This document shows positions 10,772 through 22,572 of a DNA stretch of 64,000 nt, piece by piece. The notes under the pieces were generated by a model that searched no databases, was not told the DNA's origin, and saw only the letters and a list, made by a program, of their open reading frames with translations. The stretch comes from Chloranthus sessilifolius. Lineage: Eukaryota > Streptophyta > Magnoliopsida > Chloranthales > Chloranthaceae. The position numbers and the translations under genes are program-made. The DNA is taken from assembly GCA_021018995.1 (NCBI GenBank), contig CM037590.1:108625097-108689096 (forward strand). Reading direction: 5' to 3'. Position 1 is the first letter of the stretch, and the number at the start of each line of letters is the position of its first letter.

Positions 10772-11960
10772 CTAAGGATGGTATTTTCTAAGGTACATGG
10801 CATTCCAGGGGCTATGGAATTCTTCCCCGTCTTGGTTCGCCACTTTGTATGCGTTTTTAGGATATGCAGCTGTTATAACGTAAGGGCCTTCCCAGTTTGG
10901 TTTCAGTTTTCCTTTTGGATGGGCGTGTTTGGAAGGCATAATTTTCTTTAAGACTAACTCGCCAATGTTAAAGGTTCGTTCAAGGACTTTCTTATCATAG
11001 GCCCTGGCCATTCTCCTCTGATACACCTGAGCGTGATCAACTGCCCTTAGGCATGTTTCATCGAGTCGCTTTAACTGAGTAAGTAAAGCAATTCTCCTCT
11101 CATCTAAGGATAGCTCATCATCGAGTTGGATGCATAAAGATGGTACTTGTATCTCATATGGTAGGGCTGCCTCCATCCCATAGGTGAGGAGGTAGGGTGT
11201 TTGGTCAGTGGTCGTACGAATAGAGGTCCTATAGGCCTAGAGTGCTCCCGATAATCGTTCAAGCCAGTCGGCTCCATTGCTTGTTTCCACAGTTCGTTTC
11301 AGGATTTGATTTAGCATCTTGTTCGTAGCTTCTGCTTGTCCATTGCCTTGAGGGTAGAACGGCGATGAGTGGCACAAATCAATGTCTTATCTTTTGCATA
11401 ACTTCTTCATCTTTTTTGCAATGAACTATGGTCCGTTGTCAGTGATGAACATTCTGGGTACTCTAAACCGGGTATGATATTTCAAGCTATAAATCTCGCG
11501 AGCGTCGAAGCGGTGATTCTGACATAAGACTCGGCCTCTGCCCATTTGGTGTAGTATTCGGTCGCTGTAAGTATGAATGCACGCTTGTAAGTATTCCCAA
11601 CGGTGTTTGTAAATGGTCCAATGATATCGAAGGCCCACATCGAAAATGGCCATAGCGAGGTCATAGTGTTTAGCGCAACTGATGGAGCTTTGATAAGTGT
11701 GGCGTGCTCTTGACATTGCTTGCAGGATTGAACGTAGAGGTGACAGTCTCTTATCATCGTCAGCCAGAAGTATCCTTATCGTGTAACTTGATCAACGAGT
11801 CTTTGTCTACCGGAGTGGTCGACGCAGGCACTGGCGTGTACTTCTCGGATGATATATTGTCCTTCGACAATCGTGACGCATCGCAACAGTACTCCCTTGG
11901 TGAAGGCTTCTTTGTATAATGTTTCATCGATTTTACAGAATTAGGCGCACCGGTTTCTTA
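10772..11960 (-). pseudogene. Integrase region of T1
   Basis: In minus-strand order: an HHCC zinc-binding part with CKQCQ (about 11880-11690), the DDE core with FDIIGPF and, further on, FITDNGP (about 11680-11300), and a C-terminal part (11176-10772) with GPYVI...WNAMYLRKYHP, typical of Tat integrases. It would insert the cDNA into the genome. It is broken in several places and cannot be one open frame. Confidence 0.9.
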
Positions 11961-12019
11961 TAGTCTTTCGTTCGATCTTCGTGGCGTATGGGGGAACGGG
12001 TTGATGTTTCAAGAAATTC

Positions 12020-12700
12020 TAGATGTCAAAATACCATGGTTGTCCATTGTCGGTTGGTGATTTCTCAAATTTGAACATGGCAACTTCGGTTTCTGTTTCA
12101 GTGTGATTTTCTGGAGTGATTATTTCTTTTGATTCTGTGTTGGCAGGGAGAATTGGTAGTTCCCTTGTAACAGTCCATGCTACTTTGTGGGCGGGCACTG
12201 TTAATCTTTCAATGAAGAAGGTCTTGGTATTTTGGCCGATAGGTATCTGGATGACAGAGGCTAGTGTGGCTAAGGAATTTGCTAACTTGTTTTCTAATTT
12301 AGGGATGTGTGTGAAAGAGATCTTTGCAAATTTCTTCACCAAATATTGAGCAGTCTCTAGGATGCCATTAGTCTCCTTTCCTTAGTTTTCCATTCTCTTA
12401 TGACTTGCGAGATTACTAGTTTGGAATCGCCTATGGTTTTTAACTATTTGACACCTAATTGTAATGTTGTCTACAATCCAGCGATAAAAGCTTCGTATTC
12501 TACAACATTATTGGTAATAGGAAAGTCTAGTTAGAAAGCCTTGGGTATCAACACTCCTTCCGGGCTTAGAAGGACTATCCCGATGCCCTTCCCTTTGTGA
12601 TTTAGAGCACCGTCGAAATATAGGGTCCATGAGGTTTTATCGGGCTCTTCATCATGAATTATGAGTAAGTCTTCGTCGGGGAAGTCCGCATGTATGGGTT
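12020..12700 (-). pseudogene. Second (archaeal-like) RNase H region of T1
   Basis: Begins WTLYFDGALN with GIGIVLLSPEG close behind, and ends near ISFTHIPKLENKLA..LATLAS (12342-12270). A second RNase H between the ordinary RNase H and integrase is a recognised mark of Tat elements. Broken. Confidence 0.8.
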
Positions 12701-12739
12701 CATCATTCAGGAGTGGAAGATTTGTGAGGTAATCTACAA

Positions 12740-14030
12740 TGGCTTGCCCCTTAATCAACTTCTGGGTAACGTACGTGATATTGAACTCTTGTAATAGCAT
12801 ATGCCAGCGGGCGAATTTCCCTGATGTGGTGGGCTTTTTGAATATGTACTTCAGAGGATCCATTTGGGTTAGCACTAGTATCTTATGTGCTCCGAAGTAA
12901 TATCATAATTTAGTTGAAGCCCATACCAATGTGAGGCATGTCTTCTCCATAGGGGTGTACTTTCGTTTGTATTCAACCATCGTTCTACTGAGGTAGTAAA
13001 TGACCTTCTCTCTCTTACCATCTTCTTCACATTGTCCTAAGATTACTCCCATCGCTTTATCATTTGCCGAAAGGTATAGGATTAGGGGTCTTCCGGGAAT
13101 TGGTGGCGATAGTATTGGCGGGTTAAGGAGGTATTTTATAATGTTATCAAAAGCTTGCTGGCATTGGTTATCCCATCTGTACTCGATCCCTCCTTTAAGT
13201 AGTTTGTAGAAAGGATCGCATCGGTCCGAATGCTAAGAGATAAATCTCCTGATGAACTGCAATCTTCCTATCAAACCTCGTAATTCCTTGATATTGTTGG
13301 GAGGTGACATCTCTAAAATGGCTCTTACTTTCACACTGTGGTCCCTTCAATCATAAAACCAAGTAATTTTTCGGAGGTGACTCCGAAAACACATTTCTTA
13401 GGATTCATTTTTAGTTGATATTTCTTAGCTCTCTGTAGCACTAGCCGAAGGGCTTCAGTGTGTCCTACTCTCATTTAAGACTTCACTAATATCGACATTA
13501 ACTTCTATACACTTATGCATCATGTCATGAAAAATAGCCATCATGGTGCGTTGATATGTGGCTCCTGCATTCTTGAGTCCAAAAGGTATGACGACGTAGC
13601 AGTAAGTTCCCCATAGCGTGGTGAAGGTAGTCTTCTCTTGGTCAGAATCTGCTAACTTGATCTGATTATATCCAGAGAAATCGTCCATGAAGGATAACAT
13701 CTCATGTCCAGCGGTGTTGCCAACAAGAATGTCAATATGTGGGAGTGGGAAGTCATCTTTTGGGCATGCCTGATTGAGGTTTTGAAAGTCAATGCAATCC
13801 AGTACCCTACTGTCTTTCTTGGAGACAAGTACTATGTTGGCGATCCACTTGGGGTAGAGGACAACTCGGATGAATTTAGCTTTGTGTAACTTATCAACTA
13901 ACTCTTTGACTTGAAGGGCTGTTTAGGGGTGCATCCTGCAGAGTTTCTGCTTAATAGGTTTCGCGTCGGGTTCTAAGACAAGATGATGTTCTACTAGACT
14001 TGGGTTTAAACCAGGCATGTCCTCGTAGGA
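12740..14030 (-). pseudogene. Reverse transcriptase and first RNase H of T1
   Basis: RT starts with AWSYEDMPGLNPSLVEHHL (near 14030), a near-standard gypsy/Tat RT beginning. The palm has MLSFMDDFSGYNQIKL and TTFTTLWGTYCYVVIPFGLK (13700-13560). RNase H has LKYIFKKP and FARWHMLLQEFNITY (12860-12775). RT would copy RNA to DNA and RNase H remove the template. Broken in many places. Confidence 0.9.
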
Positions 14031-16440
14031 CCATGCTAAAGAGTCGAGATATTCCTTTAGGACTTCTACAATCTGTTGACGTTCTCTAGGATTGAACGTC
14101 GCACTAATTAACGTTTTCTTGGGCTTCTCATCGGTGCCAAAATAGATTTCCTCCGTGGGTTCGACGACAGCCTGGGTCTGTTCGTCAAAGCGTTTAATAA
14201 CCAATCGGAAGTCCTGAGTCTCATCAGGGCCTGGTGTTCCTACTTCATCCCCGATGAGCTCATATACTGTGAAATTACTAGGTTGGGGATTTAATCTTGC
14301 GCAAGGCAACTCTTCGTCGACGTAATTTATGACCGAAAGATCTTTGGTAAAGTGAAGGTCAAGGCCATTGATTCTTCTATCGAAGTCGTGGAGTATCTCT
14401 TCTGGTATGAAGAGTGGTTTATTACTTAGCCTGAAGGCTTTGCGTCCTTGCGCGCGAGATGGGTCAGGAGTTAGAGGAGGGAAGTCCCCTCGTTGACTAT
14501 TGACTTTAGTAAGGGTAAAGAGTTCCATTTCTTTTTCAAGGTTTTCTAATTTTTTGGGTTTTGTATTTTTAGCTTTTTAGGGTTTTCTATGTTTTCTACT
14601 ATTTTGATTTTTGATGATAAATATGGTACAGGGTTGGTGGCCTCAAAAGGCATCGGGAGAGCCGCTTCCTTTAGTTGAGGGAGCGAGACGACTGCTGGAG
14701 CCGTTCGGGCGATCCTTCGGGGAACGCAAATTTGTTGCACATTTGGCATTTTTTTTTGGAGTCCTCATCTAATGGGATCTTTCGAATATGTAATGCTGAT
14801 GACAGGGGTATCATAGTTCGAGTTTCCTCTACTAGGTTGATTATCTCTTCCCTGAAGAAGCTCGAGAGATCATAATCGATTAAACTATCATCGTCGAAGT
14901 TATGAGATGATTGTCCTTCCCGCGAGGGGGAATCTCTTAAAGGGTCCCCAGGGGGAGGGAGCTCTTTCTCTTGATCTTCATGATATATTAGGATGAGCGC
15001 ACATGCTCGACAATGGGGATATCCTTGAGAAATGCAGGGAGATTCTCAAGGATATTCCCATCCTTTCAAGTCAGAATCGATGATATTATCCAATTCGCTC
15101 TCTTGATCTGATAAGGCGTGAAGTTCTAGGTTGGCTTGCTCTGCCAATTTGAGTGAAGGGAGGTCTATCTAGTAGTCCTCGTCATCACTTGGTGGAAGTC
15201 GCCACTCTACCTCGAGCAATTGCCAAAATATTTGGAGTTGTGGTGCATCTGGGGATGAAGAAGCGTCTAGTTCAAATTCCTCTTCAAACTCTAAGAGTGG
15301 GACATGGGTGTTTCCTCCTGGGTCGAACAACTGACCATCGGGCTCTCTCTCTTCTGGTGCCAATAGAGAGGTTGGTGGATTACTGGTCGTGCTTATGGTT
15401 GTAGGGTTGGATCCATCCACTTCAGTCGTTAGGGGATGTGTGATCTTGTTAGCAAATTACTCTAGTATGTGAGTGCATGCTTCGTTTTAGGGTTGATATG
15501 GGTGAAAGATACTAGGCGAGTCCCATGGGCACTCCCATCCTCCAAGGCCGAGGCAAAGGCGGATGCTATATGAATTAATATTTTCTTGTAGGGCATCATC
15601 CCCTTTCCATGGTGAACGTGAGTGTTCTTCGTCGTCTCGTAAGGTCGCTATGTGAAAATCTTTGTCATTTATAGATTCCCAATCTTGTAATTGTGGTTCA
15701 ATTTCTGGAGGGTCCTTCTTTCTTCCTTCTATGGGATTTTCAGTGTCAAACAAAGGTTTGACTCCTTCGAGGGGTTCATCAGTATCATCTTTCAGGTTCG
15801 TCAAATCATTGAATGCCTTGGATATTAGTTCAATTTCCATCTCCTAGGGTTTGGTGAAGGATATTTCCCTCTGCTTCAGTACATCTGCTTTCTCAGTAGT
15901 TCCATAGACAAAGTGGTCATAAAGAGACCATTTCGGTGAAGTAGGAAATAAATTGGTTGGTTGGCCATTCGATTGGTAACCTAATCCTATGTGCTTGCAT
16001 ATTTTAGTCGGGAATATAGGTCTCACACGACCTTGCTTATTCTTATCGAGTCTAGTGTGGGGGACATATCCGAGTTGGTACATAAGATCCCACCCTTTCA
16101 TCGCAGTTGGGTTGATATCGTATAATTTAGCGAGGTTTGGGCCAACCTCCCTCCTCATCAGCTCTTGTTGTCGCTCTGGGTGAAAACCAAGAAGGGCACG
16201 TGAGCAGACTTCTGCGATAGCTGCTTCATTAGGAATTTGTCTTTTGGATATGGCCCGTGTTTAGTATGGATTCTTGGGCTATCGGAATGCTTGCCGCGTA
16301 ATCGGAATCCATCTCTTAAAGAGGTGCATCGGCGTATATACGAACGATGGAGTCCTCATACAGAAATTTAATGCATTGATGGTATGTGGATGCGATAGCC
16401 TTCATTGATTCGAACTATTTTCTGCCTAAAATGAGATTAT
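14031..16440 (-). pseudogene. Protease-RT linker of T1 with G-patch-like segment
   Basis: Contains a G-patch-like stretch (16158-15970: MYQLGYVPHTRL, then KQGR and IGLGYQ), acidic low-complexity parts (15840-15487 and 15420-15169) and the N-terminal extension of RT (14528-14031, FTKDLSVINYV..). The long linker between protease and RT, with G-patch similarity, is known in Ogre/Tat elements, where part of it may be spliced. Broken. Confidence 0.7.
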
Positions 16441-16790
16441 ATGTACTAGCAGAGTCAGCAATATGGAACGTAACATCTTTTGTCACGGGTCAAAGGCGAA
16501 CCTGAAGTTTGATAGTTCCTTTTACGAAACGACGTGAGCCGTCGTAGGCTATGAGCGACAAGGCTGAGGGCTTGACATCTTGTTTTGTATATACGAGTAT
16601 TTTCAATGTGTTGAGAGGGAAAATATTGAGTCCCGCGCCCGTATCGACTAGTGCATGGGGTACAAAAAACCCTCTCATTATGACTGTAAGATATATTGGG
16701 GCAGCGCTCTTGCAAAGTGACTCCTTAGGCATATCCGCGTCCGTGAATGTGAGGGCGAGAGATTGTACCATGACAGAGGTAATTTGATGG
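16440..16790 (-). pseudogene. Aspartic protease of T1
   Basis: Shows the active-site motif ALVDTGAGLNIFP (near 16650-16620), then SLIAYDGSRR (near 16560) and NLILGRK (near 16440), the usual order DTG...YDGS...LLGR in Tat proteases. It would cut Gag and Gag-Pol. Broken. Confidence 0.88.
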
Positions 16791-16799
16791 AGCTCATCC

Positions 16800-19361
16800 A
16801 GGGTCGTGTCTTCGTCCACTTGAGTGTCCTCGAGTGTCCTTATTAACAGTCGATGATGATCAGGCAACTTCTTGATGAGTTCTAGTATAGATATCTGGGC
16901 TCGGATCTTTTGGAGATGGGCCCTAGGTGCAGGCGGCTGAGGTGGTTGTGGTACGGGAATTGGTGGTGGGATGACATGCGGTGGGGGTGGCAAGTCAACT
17001 TCCCTTTCTCTCGTGTTCCCCTCGGGTAGTTGTGCATGCATAAAATCTTTATTTTGAGGGAAAGGGGGAGGTGGATAGTTGGTACCCGACTTAAGAATAG
17101 GGTAGGCCGATTGCTGGTCGAACCTAGCATGACTCGACGTCAGTGCATTTGTGAAGATAGTGAAGTTAGGGGTCGAAGTGCGTGTCCGTATGGCACTACT
17201 CCAAGGTGGGAGGTATTGTGTGTGATCTTCTTCCTCTAAGAAAGTGGAGACCAATGTCTCGCATGGATTTAGGTATTCTTTTTGTTCACTTTATTCTTCA
17301 TCTGATGGATACTCAATTCTGGCTTCACTCTCTTGGTTGGGAGTCATGTAGGTGACACTGTCTACCCGTACGACAGTCGGAACGGTGGTTTGAAGAGCAT
17401 AGTCTCCATACTCAGATCCAGAGTCGGATGAAGGGGGTGGTAACACTGGTGATTCAGGATTTGGTGGGGTCAATGGCTCTAGTGGGGAATGATGGAGGAA
17501 TGGCCTCCTGGCCCTGAAGGAATGGACTCGTATTTAAGTAAACTTTGGATATGGAGGTGGGCTCGGTGGCGCGATCCGTGTGATCAAGGCAGGGGGATGT
17601 AAGGAGGGAGGAGTTCTCATAAGGGTATTAACAGTGTCGAAGGGTAGGATATGAGTGATTAATGCCAAAGGTCGAAAATGGGATTGATTGGGGAGATCTA
17701 CAGTAGTGACCTAAGCCGGTGTCCCTTGGTTGTGGTTGGGCATTGGGTTATTTATGATCCCTAAATTCTATTGGGGTTGATTGTTATTAGGGTGAGGGTT
17801 CCTAAGCACTTCCCAATCAATTTAATTCCGGTCATTCATGTCATAGATCACGTCCCTGAGAACCCAACAATCCTCTAGGTTGTGTCCCCCGTACCGATGG
17901 AAAGAACAGTATTTACCATAGTCTAGATTTGCAGGCCATAGCCTAGGCTTTTCTTATGGGAATCGTAAGAGATTCTGGGCGCTAAAGAGGTGGAAGATGT
18001 TGGAAATAGTATCAAGTAAAGGGGGATAGTGTTCCCGCTTTGGCTGGTGGGGTCCCCTAGCTGGGTTAAAGTACTGAGGTGGAGGTACGCTGGTATAATT
18101 CGGTGCATGGGCTTGTCGATTCTGTGCTGCGTTTTGGGTTTGATAAATGTTAGGGTACTGGTTTCTATTTTGATATTGGCCTTAGTTCTGGTTTGCGTAC
18201 CTTTGTTGATTAGCGCCTTGATTTTGACTAGCGTATCATTGTTAGGTTTGGTTATGCCCGAAGTTGCCTTGTGGGAAGTTCCCGTTATTCGAATTTTGCC
18301 CTTGATTGACAACCGTATTAACTTGTTTGATTCCTAAGGCTTTCTTATGATTTTTTGGTTTCGACTCGTTGGAGGAACCCACCTTTGACGTGACTATAGA
18401 TAATGCAAGGTCTCCGCCCTTGATGTGTCACATTAGTCGGGATGCCCGAGAGTGAAGTGCAGTGAAGTCGGGGCAATCGCTGATGACTAGGGCGCTCCTT
18501 AGTATTGTAAATGATAATGTCAATTGAATCTTTCTCTTTTATTGAAGTATCAGTTCTAGTAGCAAGCTTTCGCCATCTAGCGACGAAGTCGGTGACTTCT
18601 TCATCTGGTCCTTGCTTGGCCGCCATCAGGTCGCTGAGGCTAACGATCTCTTGAATCAAGTGTTTGTATTGGCCTAGGAATCGATCAACTAGCTCATCAA
18701 AAGTCTCTATCTTATAAAGTGGGAGCTCTACAAACCAGTCTAGAGCTTCTCCTTCTAATGAACGTTGAAAGTAGTGAATGAGAAGTCCTTGATTGTCGCG
18801 TATAGGTTGGCAATCATTACAAAAGAGGGCCAAGTGATGGTTTGGATTTCTAGTGCCATTGTATTTAGTAAATTTTGGCAGTTTAAATCCTATGGGTAGG
18901 TCAAATTCAATGTCTCGATAGAATTTATCGAATCCGAACGAGCGACTTGGGCATTCCCTCTTAGCCATGTATTCATTGAGCATTTTTGGGAGGTCTTCAA
19001 TCTTTATAGTGTTGTCTTTGGGAGTGATGCGTGAGATACCCTTGTTTGGCAAACTGTCATTAAAGAACATGTGAGTGTGTTGCCTCAATGGCGTAGCGCG
19101 GGCTAACACCGTGCTTGGGGTAGAAGGTGGTCTCTCTTGTCGCTCTTACTCTTTTGAATTTTGTTGTCCCCTAATGGTTTCATATGCACCAGCCAATCCT
19201 CGAAGCAACTCTTCGAAATCATCACCTCCTCTTTGAATTCTTTGGATGCTAAGTTCTACGATTTGTTGAGTGGTAAGATTTTGCCCGATGCGGCTTTCTC
19301 TTCCGTTACGACTACTACCGGCGGGTGGAGTAGAGAAGGGACTCTCTTGTTCACCAGCCAT
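16800..19361 (-). pseudogene. gag region of T1
   Basis: The first frame starts at 19361 (MAGEQESPFSTPP), 233 bases after the primer-binding site. The conserved retrotransposon gag domain lies at 19000-18480, with LPKFTKYNGTRNPNHHL, LEGEALDWFVELP and VTDFVARWRKLA. A His/Cys cluster YCSFHRYGGHNLEDCW near 17930-17880 resembles the Tat nucleocapsid knuckle. A Pro-rich linker (17470-16880) leads to protease. Broken at several points. Confidence 0.88.
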
Positions 19362-19593
19362 ATTAACTTCAGATTATCGTGGGCTAAAAGTATAAGGTGG
19401 TTCTTCCTCGTATGCAGGGTTATTATGAAGTCCCCACAACGGAGGGTCTCCTAAACATACTCTACGTATGCCAAACATTTCGAGTCTTTGGCAAAGACTC
19501 ATATAAAAAGAATCTAAACGACACGATGGGAAAGAAGATAGGAAAGTAAAATAAAGCTAACTATCTAAAAAAAAAGAAGGGGTTTACAAAAGT

Positions 19594-19611
19594 GTCCCAT
19601 CGCGATCGCCA
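19594..19611 (-). other. Primer-binding site of T1
   Basis: Minus strand TGGCGATCGCGATGGGAC, three bases after the LTR end. It is complementary to a tRNA 3' end ...GTCCCATCGCGATCGCCA. Ogre/Tat elements usually use tRNA-Arg, and the sequence fits that, though the exact tRNA cannot be proved here. Its 3' eleven bases recur as an array in both Tat elements. Confidence 0.85.
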
Positions 19612-19614
19612 GTT

Positions 19615-22036
19615 TGTTGGTGTGCACTTTTTCTGGGATCCTCTCGGTTCTCGTTGAATAAGTGGCTTCCAATTCTGTCCTGTTGGACTCTAGCGATGCG
19701 GTATATGTGATAGGGTGGGGATAAATAATAATAGGAGGAATTTCCTAGGATGATTCCTTGTTGATTTGCGATCGCCAGCTGCAGATATTTATCGACGCTG
19801 CAACACGTCAATGATTACGCGTTTAAGCGGGTGTGAGTTACTTCTATATTGAATCGTCCACCAGCGAACGTCAGTAGCAGTGTCCTCTTTTAATTAGATA
19901 GTTTCAGCTTTCCTTTTAGTTTCCCTTATTACGGTTATGGTCGATCTAGATTCTCTTTTTTTGTTGTTAATTATGATTAGGTGAGCTTATTATGATGGAC
20001 TATTTTAGTGTCCTGATGCTATCAGGAGTCCAATCATTTTTAGTTTCTTGGTATTATTAGGAGTCCAATTAATATCAAAGTCCTGGTACTACTAAGAGTC
20101 CAATCAGTTTTAGTCTCCTACTGGTACTAGGAATGCATGTGTATCAGTTCCAATAATATTTCAATTAAACAAAAGAGTCCAATTATATCGCAATTCTGGA
20201 TAAAATAGGTACGCTAATTTTATTGCAATTCTAGATAAGCATATGTATCAATTATATGGCAACACAACTAAAGCACTTAAGGTATTCTTACTAGCATTCT
20301 AATTTGAAGAAAACAAAGACTAATTTTTTTTACTGCGACTCTGATTGAAGCAATAAATCAATTTACTAAAATAGGAATAAATGACTGAGGCAACAAGATT
20401 AACTCTTTTTTTTTTAGAATCATAATCTACGGATTAATTATGGTAAAAATCTAACTAATAATAAATGAATTAACTTTCCTAAATTCTGGTTGGGATAATA
20501 AATTGACTAAACTAGAAGACTAAATTGAATCAAATCAAATAATGGTATGAAGGCCTATTTCATGCAATTAGCCAATTATATTGAAATAGAAAAACTAACT
20601 ATAACTAACTAGTTAACCCTAAACAATCTAAAAAAAAGGGGGGGGTTGGGCCCGCTATGCTAAGGAAGATTGGCTTCGTTCTCGAGTACCCTCCGTAAGC
20701 TCTCGTGGGGAAATTGGATGGCTGAGATAAACGATAGGTTGATGGTTAAATAATAAAAGGGGGATTTTTAGAATTGAATTTGAAATTATAATAAGAAATT
20801 AGATTGAGAAACTAAAGTTATGAACTGAATTTATATTTTTTTGGACTTTTGACGGTATGAAAATATAAAATTAAATTATAGATTAAAATTTCAGGACTGA
20901 ATTCGGGTCCGAAATCAGAAAAATCAGGCTGTATGATTAAGGACTGGTTCTGAACTCTGAGAGTCAGTACCAAAAATTAATGATAGGACTGTAAATTAAG
21001 ATTTTAGAGTAGAATCAGAGCATAAGGTCGGTATATCGGACCGCTAGATTAAGGACCGATTCTAGAAACACAGAACTAGAACCGGATATAGAGAATTTTG
21101 GTCCGAAGAGGGTGCTACGGTCTAAAATTAGAAATAGAATTGATTAATTAAACTGAGGGGAAATCCTAAGGCTAAAATAAAATTAAATTCTTACCTAGGG
21201 TCGGAGCCGTGGAGAGGAATCATCGAAGATTTTGAATCTCGACATCATGACTAATTTGGTCTATGGGCTTGTCCTCGGAGTTCTCTGGTTTCGAAGTCTC
21301 AAAAAATTTTGTTCTCTCTCTCAAAAATGTCAGCCTCTTCGCTCTCTTGGAGAAAAAAAGCTTTTATAGGTTTTCCTTCTATTATGCGCCTATTTTTGGG
21401 CGTTTAATTGAATTGCGCACCAATTTTCTAGCGCTTAAGCGCTTTGAGTCTGTCACCGACTCAGTGAGTGACCGACTGAATTACTCTACAGGTTTCATAA
21501 TCCTAACGAAATCAGGACTAATTGTGCGTGTGATGGGACGTGCGTAATCCAATTAAGCATTTTACCTGAAGCACTTAATCGAGGAAACGTAGGGGTCAAG
21601 GGTAGGAGACTAGGTTGGGTGTAGGCCAATTGCGCGCTGGTGCTGTAGCGCTTAATCCGATCATGTGTCTGTTTCTAGGCGTCTAATCAAGTTTCGAAAT
21701 GGTCTGTGAAAGGAAGTTTGGTCTGAAAGGGGACTGATCGCACGCTTGTGGTTCTGCGCGTGATCGAATTACGCACTGGTTTTCAGGCGCTTAATTTAGG
21801 GTGTTCTGGGTATGGTCTCAAGAATGGAATGCAGGACTATTGTTTCAGTTTGCATCCTGACTATATATTATTGCTTAGTATATAGCCTCCCTACATTGAG
21901 ATCTGAGCCACAAAGCTATTGTTTTAGCTTGTGTTTAGCCATGTATAGTTACATGGTCCCATCTCGAGGGTTAAAAGGTCAAGGGCTGACCAAAAAAATT
22001 TGTGTACTCCGAGAGGGCGAAATGGGGGTGTCTACA
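19615..22036 (-). repeat. 5' LTR of T1 (2422 bp)
   Basis: Minus strand TGTAGACACC (22036) to CCAACA (19615). TATA is at 21362-21368, about 668 bases in, with the motif-filled U3 above it. The part after TATA (1.75 kb) is about 1 kb longer than in T2's LTR and includes AT-rich DNA (19960-20640) with diverged repeats. Confidence 0.92.
20000..20140. repeat. Short diverged tandem repeat in the T1 LTR
   Basis: Three to four units of about 37 bases sharing gtcctggtactactaagagt and ccaatcag, at roughly 20010, 20047, 20080 and 20120. Absent from the shorter T2 LTR, so probably gained in the lineage leading to T1. Confidence 0.6.
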
Positions 22037-22572
22037 CTGTCATGCTTTGAACAATTAGGCGTTAAAACAAATGTGTCAACCTAACTAAAATCGAATCGAC
22101 AAAACTAAAATATAACAAATAAAATACACTCACAACTCACTGGAGCATGACGAGCCTCTGCCAATTGGATCACTACCACGTCCTCGGCCTCCCTAGCCTC
22201 CGAGAAAGAGGTTGTCAAAGACCTCAACATCTCCTAATCTAGACGAGGAGCACTCCTCATCTGCTCCATCGCCCTGTGAAGGGCTTCCATTGCTCCGCCG
22301 ACTCTGGGATCGAGATGGCCCTACTCCAAGAGCTTGAAACCATCTCGAGAACTCCTGAGCGTCTGCCTCATCGCGCGCCCCTATCACTCTTGTCGCCCCG
22401 ACTCTGAAGTCATCAATCTGGTCCTTCATCTTCTTCTCAAAATCTCGGTCGGAGAGACCAGTCATCCTCTTCGCCACTTGAGATAGGTGGCGAAGAGGAT
22501 GAGATAGGTGGGCCTCCGAGGGGACTCCCTGAGAGAGCCCTAGCTGTCGTGCCACTTGAGATAGGTGCATAT

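Larger units (their letters stand above)
1..22036 (-). mobile_element. Tat-lineage Ty3/gypsy element T1 (Ogre/Grande-like), left LTR cut by window edge
   Basis: Reading on the minus strand, the order is 5' LTR (22036-19615), primer-binding site (19611-19594), gag, protease, a G-patch-like linker, reverse transcriptase, two RNase H regions, integrase (to 10772), a 10 kb 3' region and the 3' LTR (737 to beyond base 1). Large size, long LTRs, a G-patch-like segment between protease and RT, a second RNase H and an antisense gene after integrase are known traits of the Tat lineage. The element is a fossil: gag-pol is broken at many points (well over ten by eye). Over the first 220 bases compared, the two LTRs differ at roughly one position in eight, so it is old. 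It sits inside T2, a relative in the opposite orientation. Its TSD cannot be tested because the left end is outside the window. Confidence 0.92.

Noticed and set aside
19590-19612. tRNA 3' end (GTCCCATCGCGATCGCCA) as a tRNA gene
   Set aside because: No cloverleaf upstream. It is the reverse complement of the primer-binding site, right beside the LTR.
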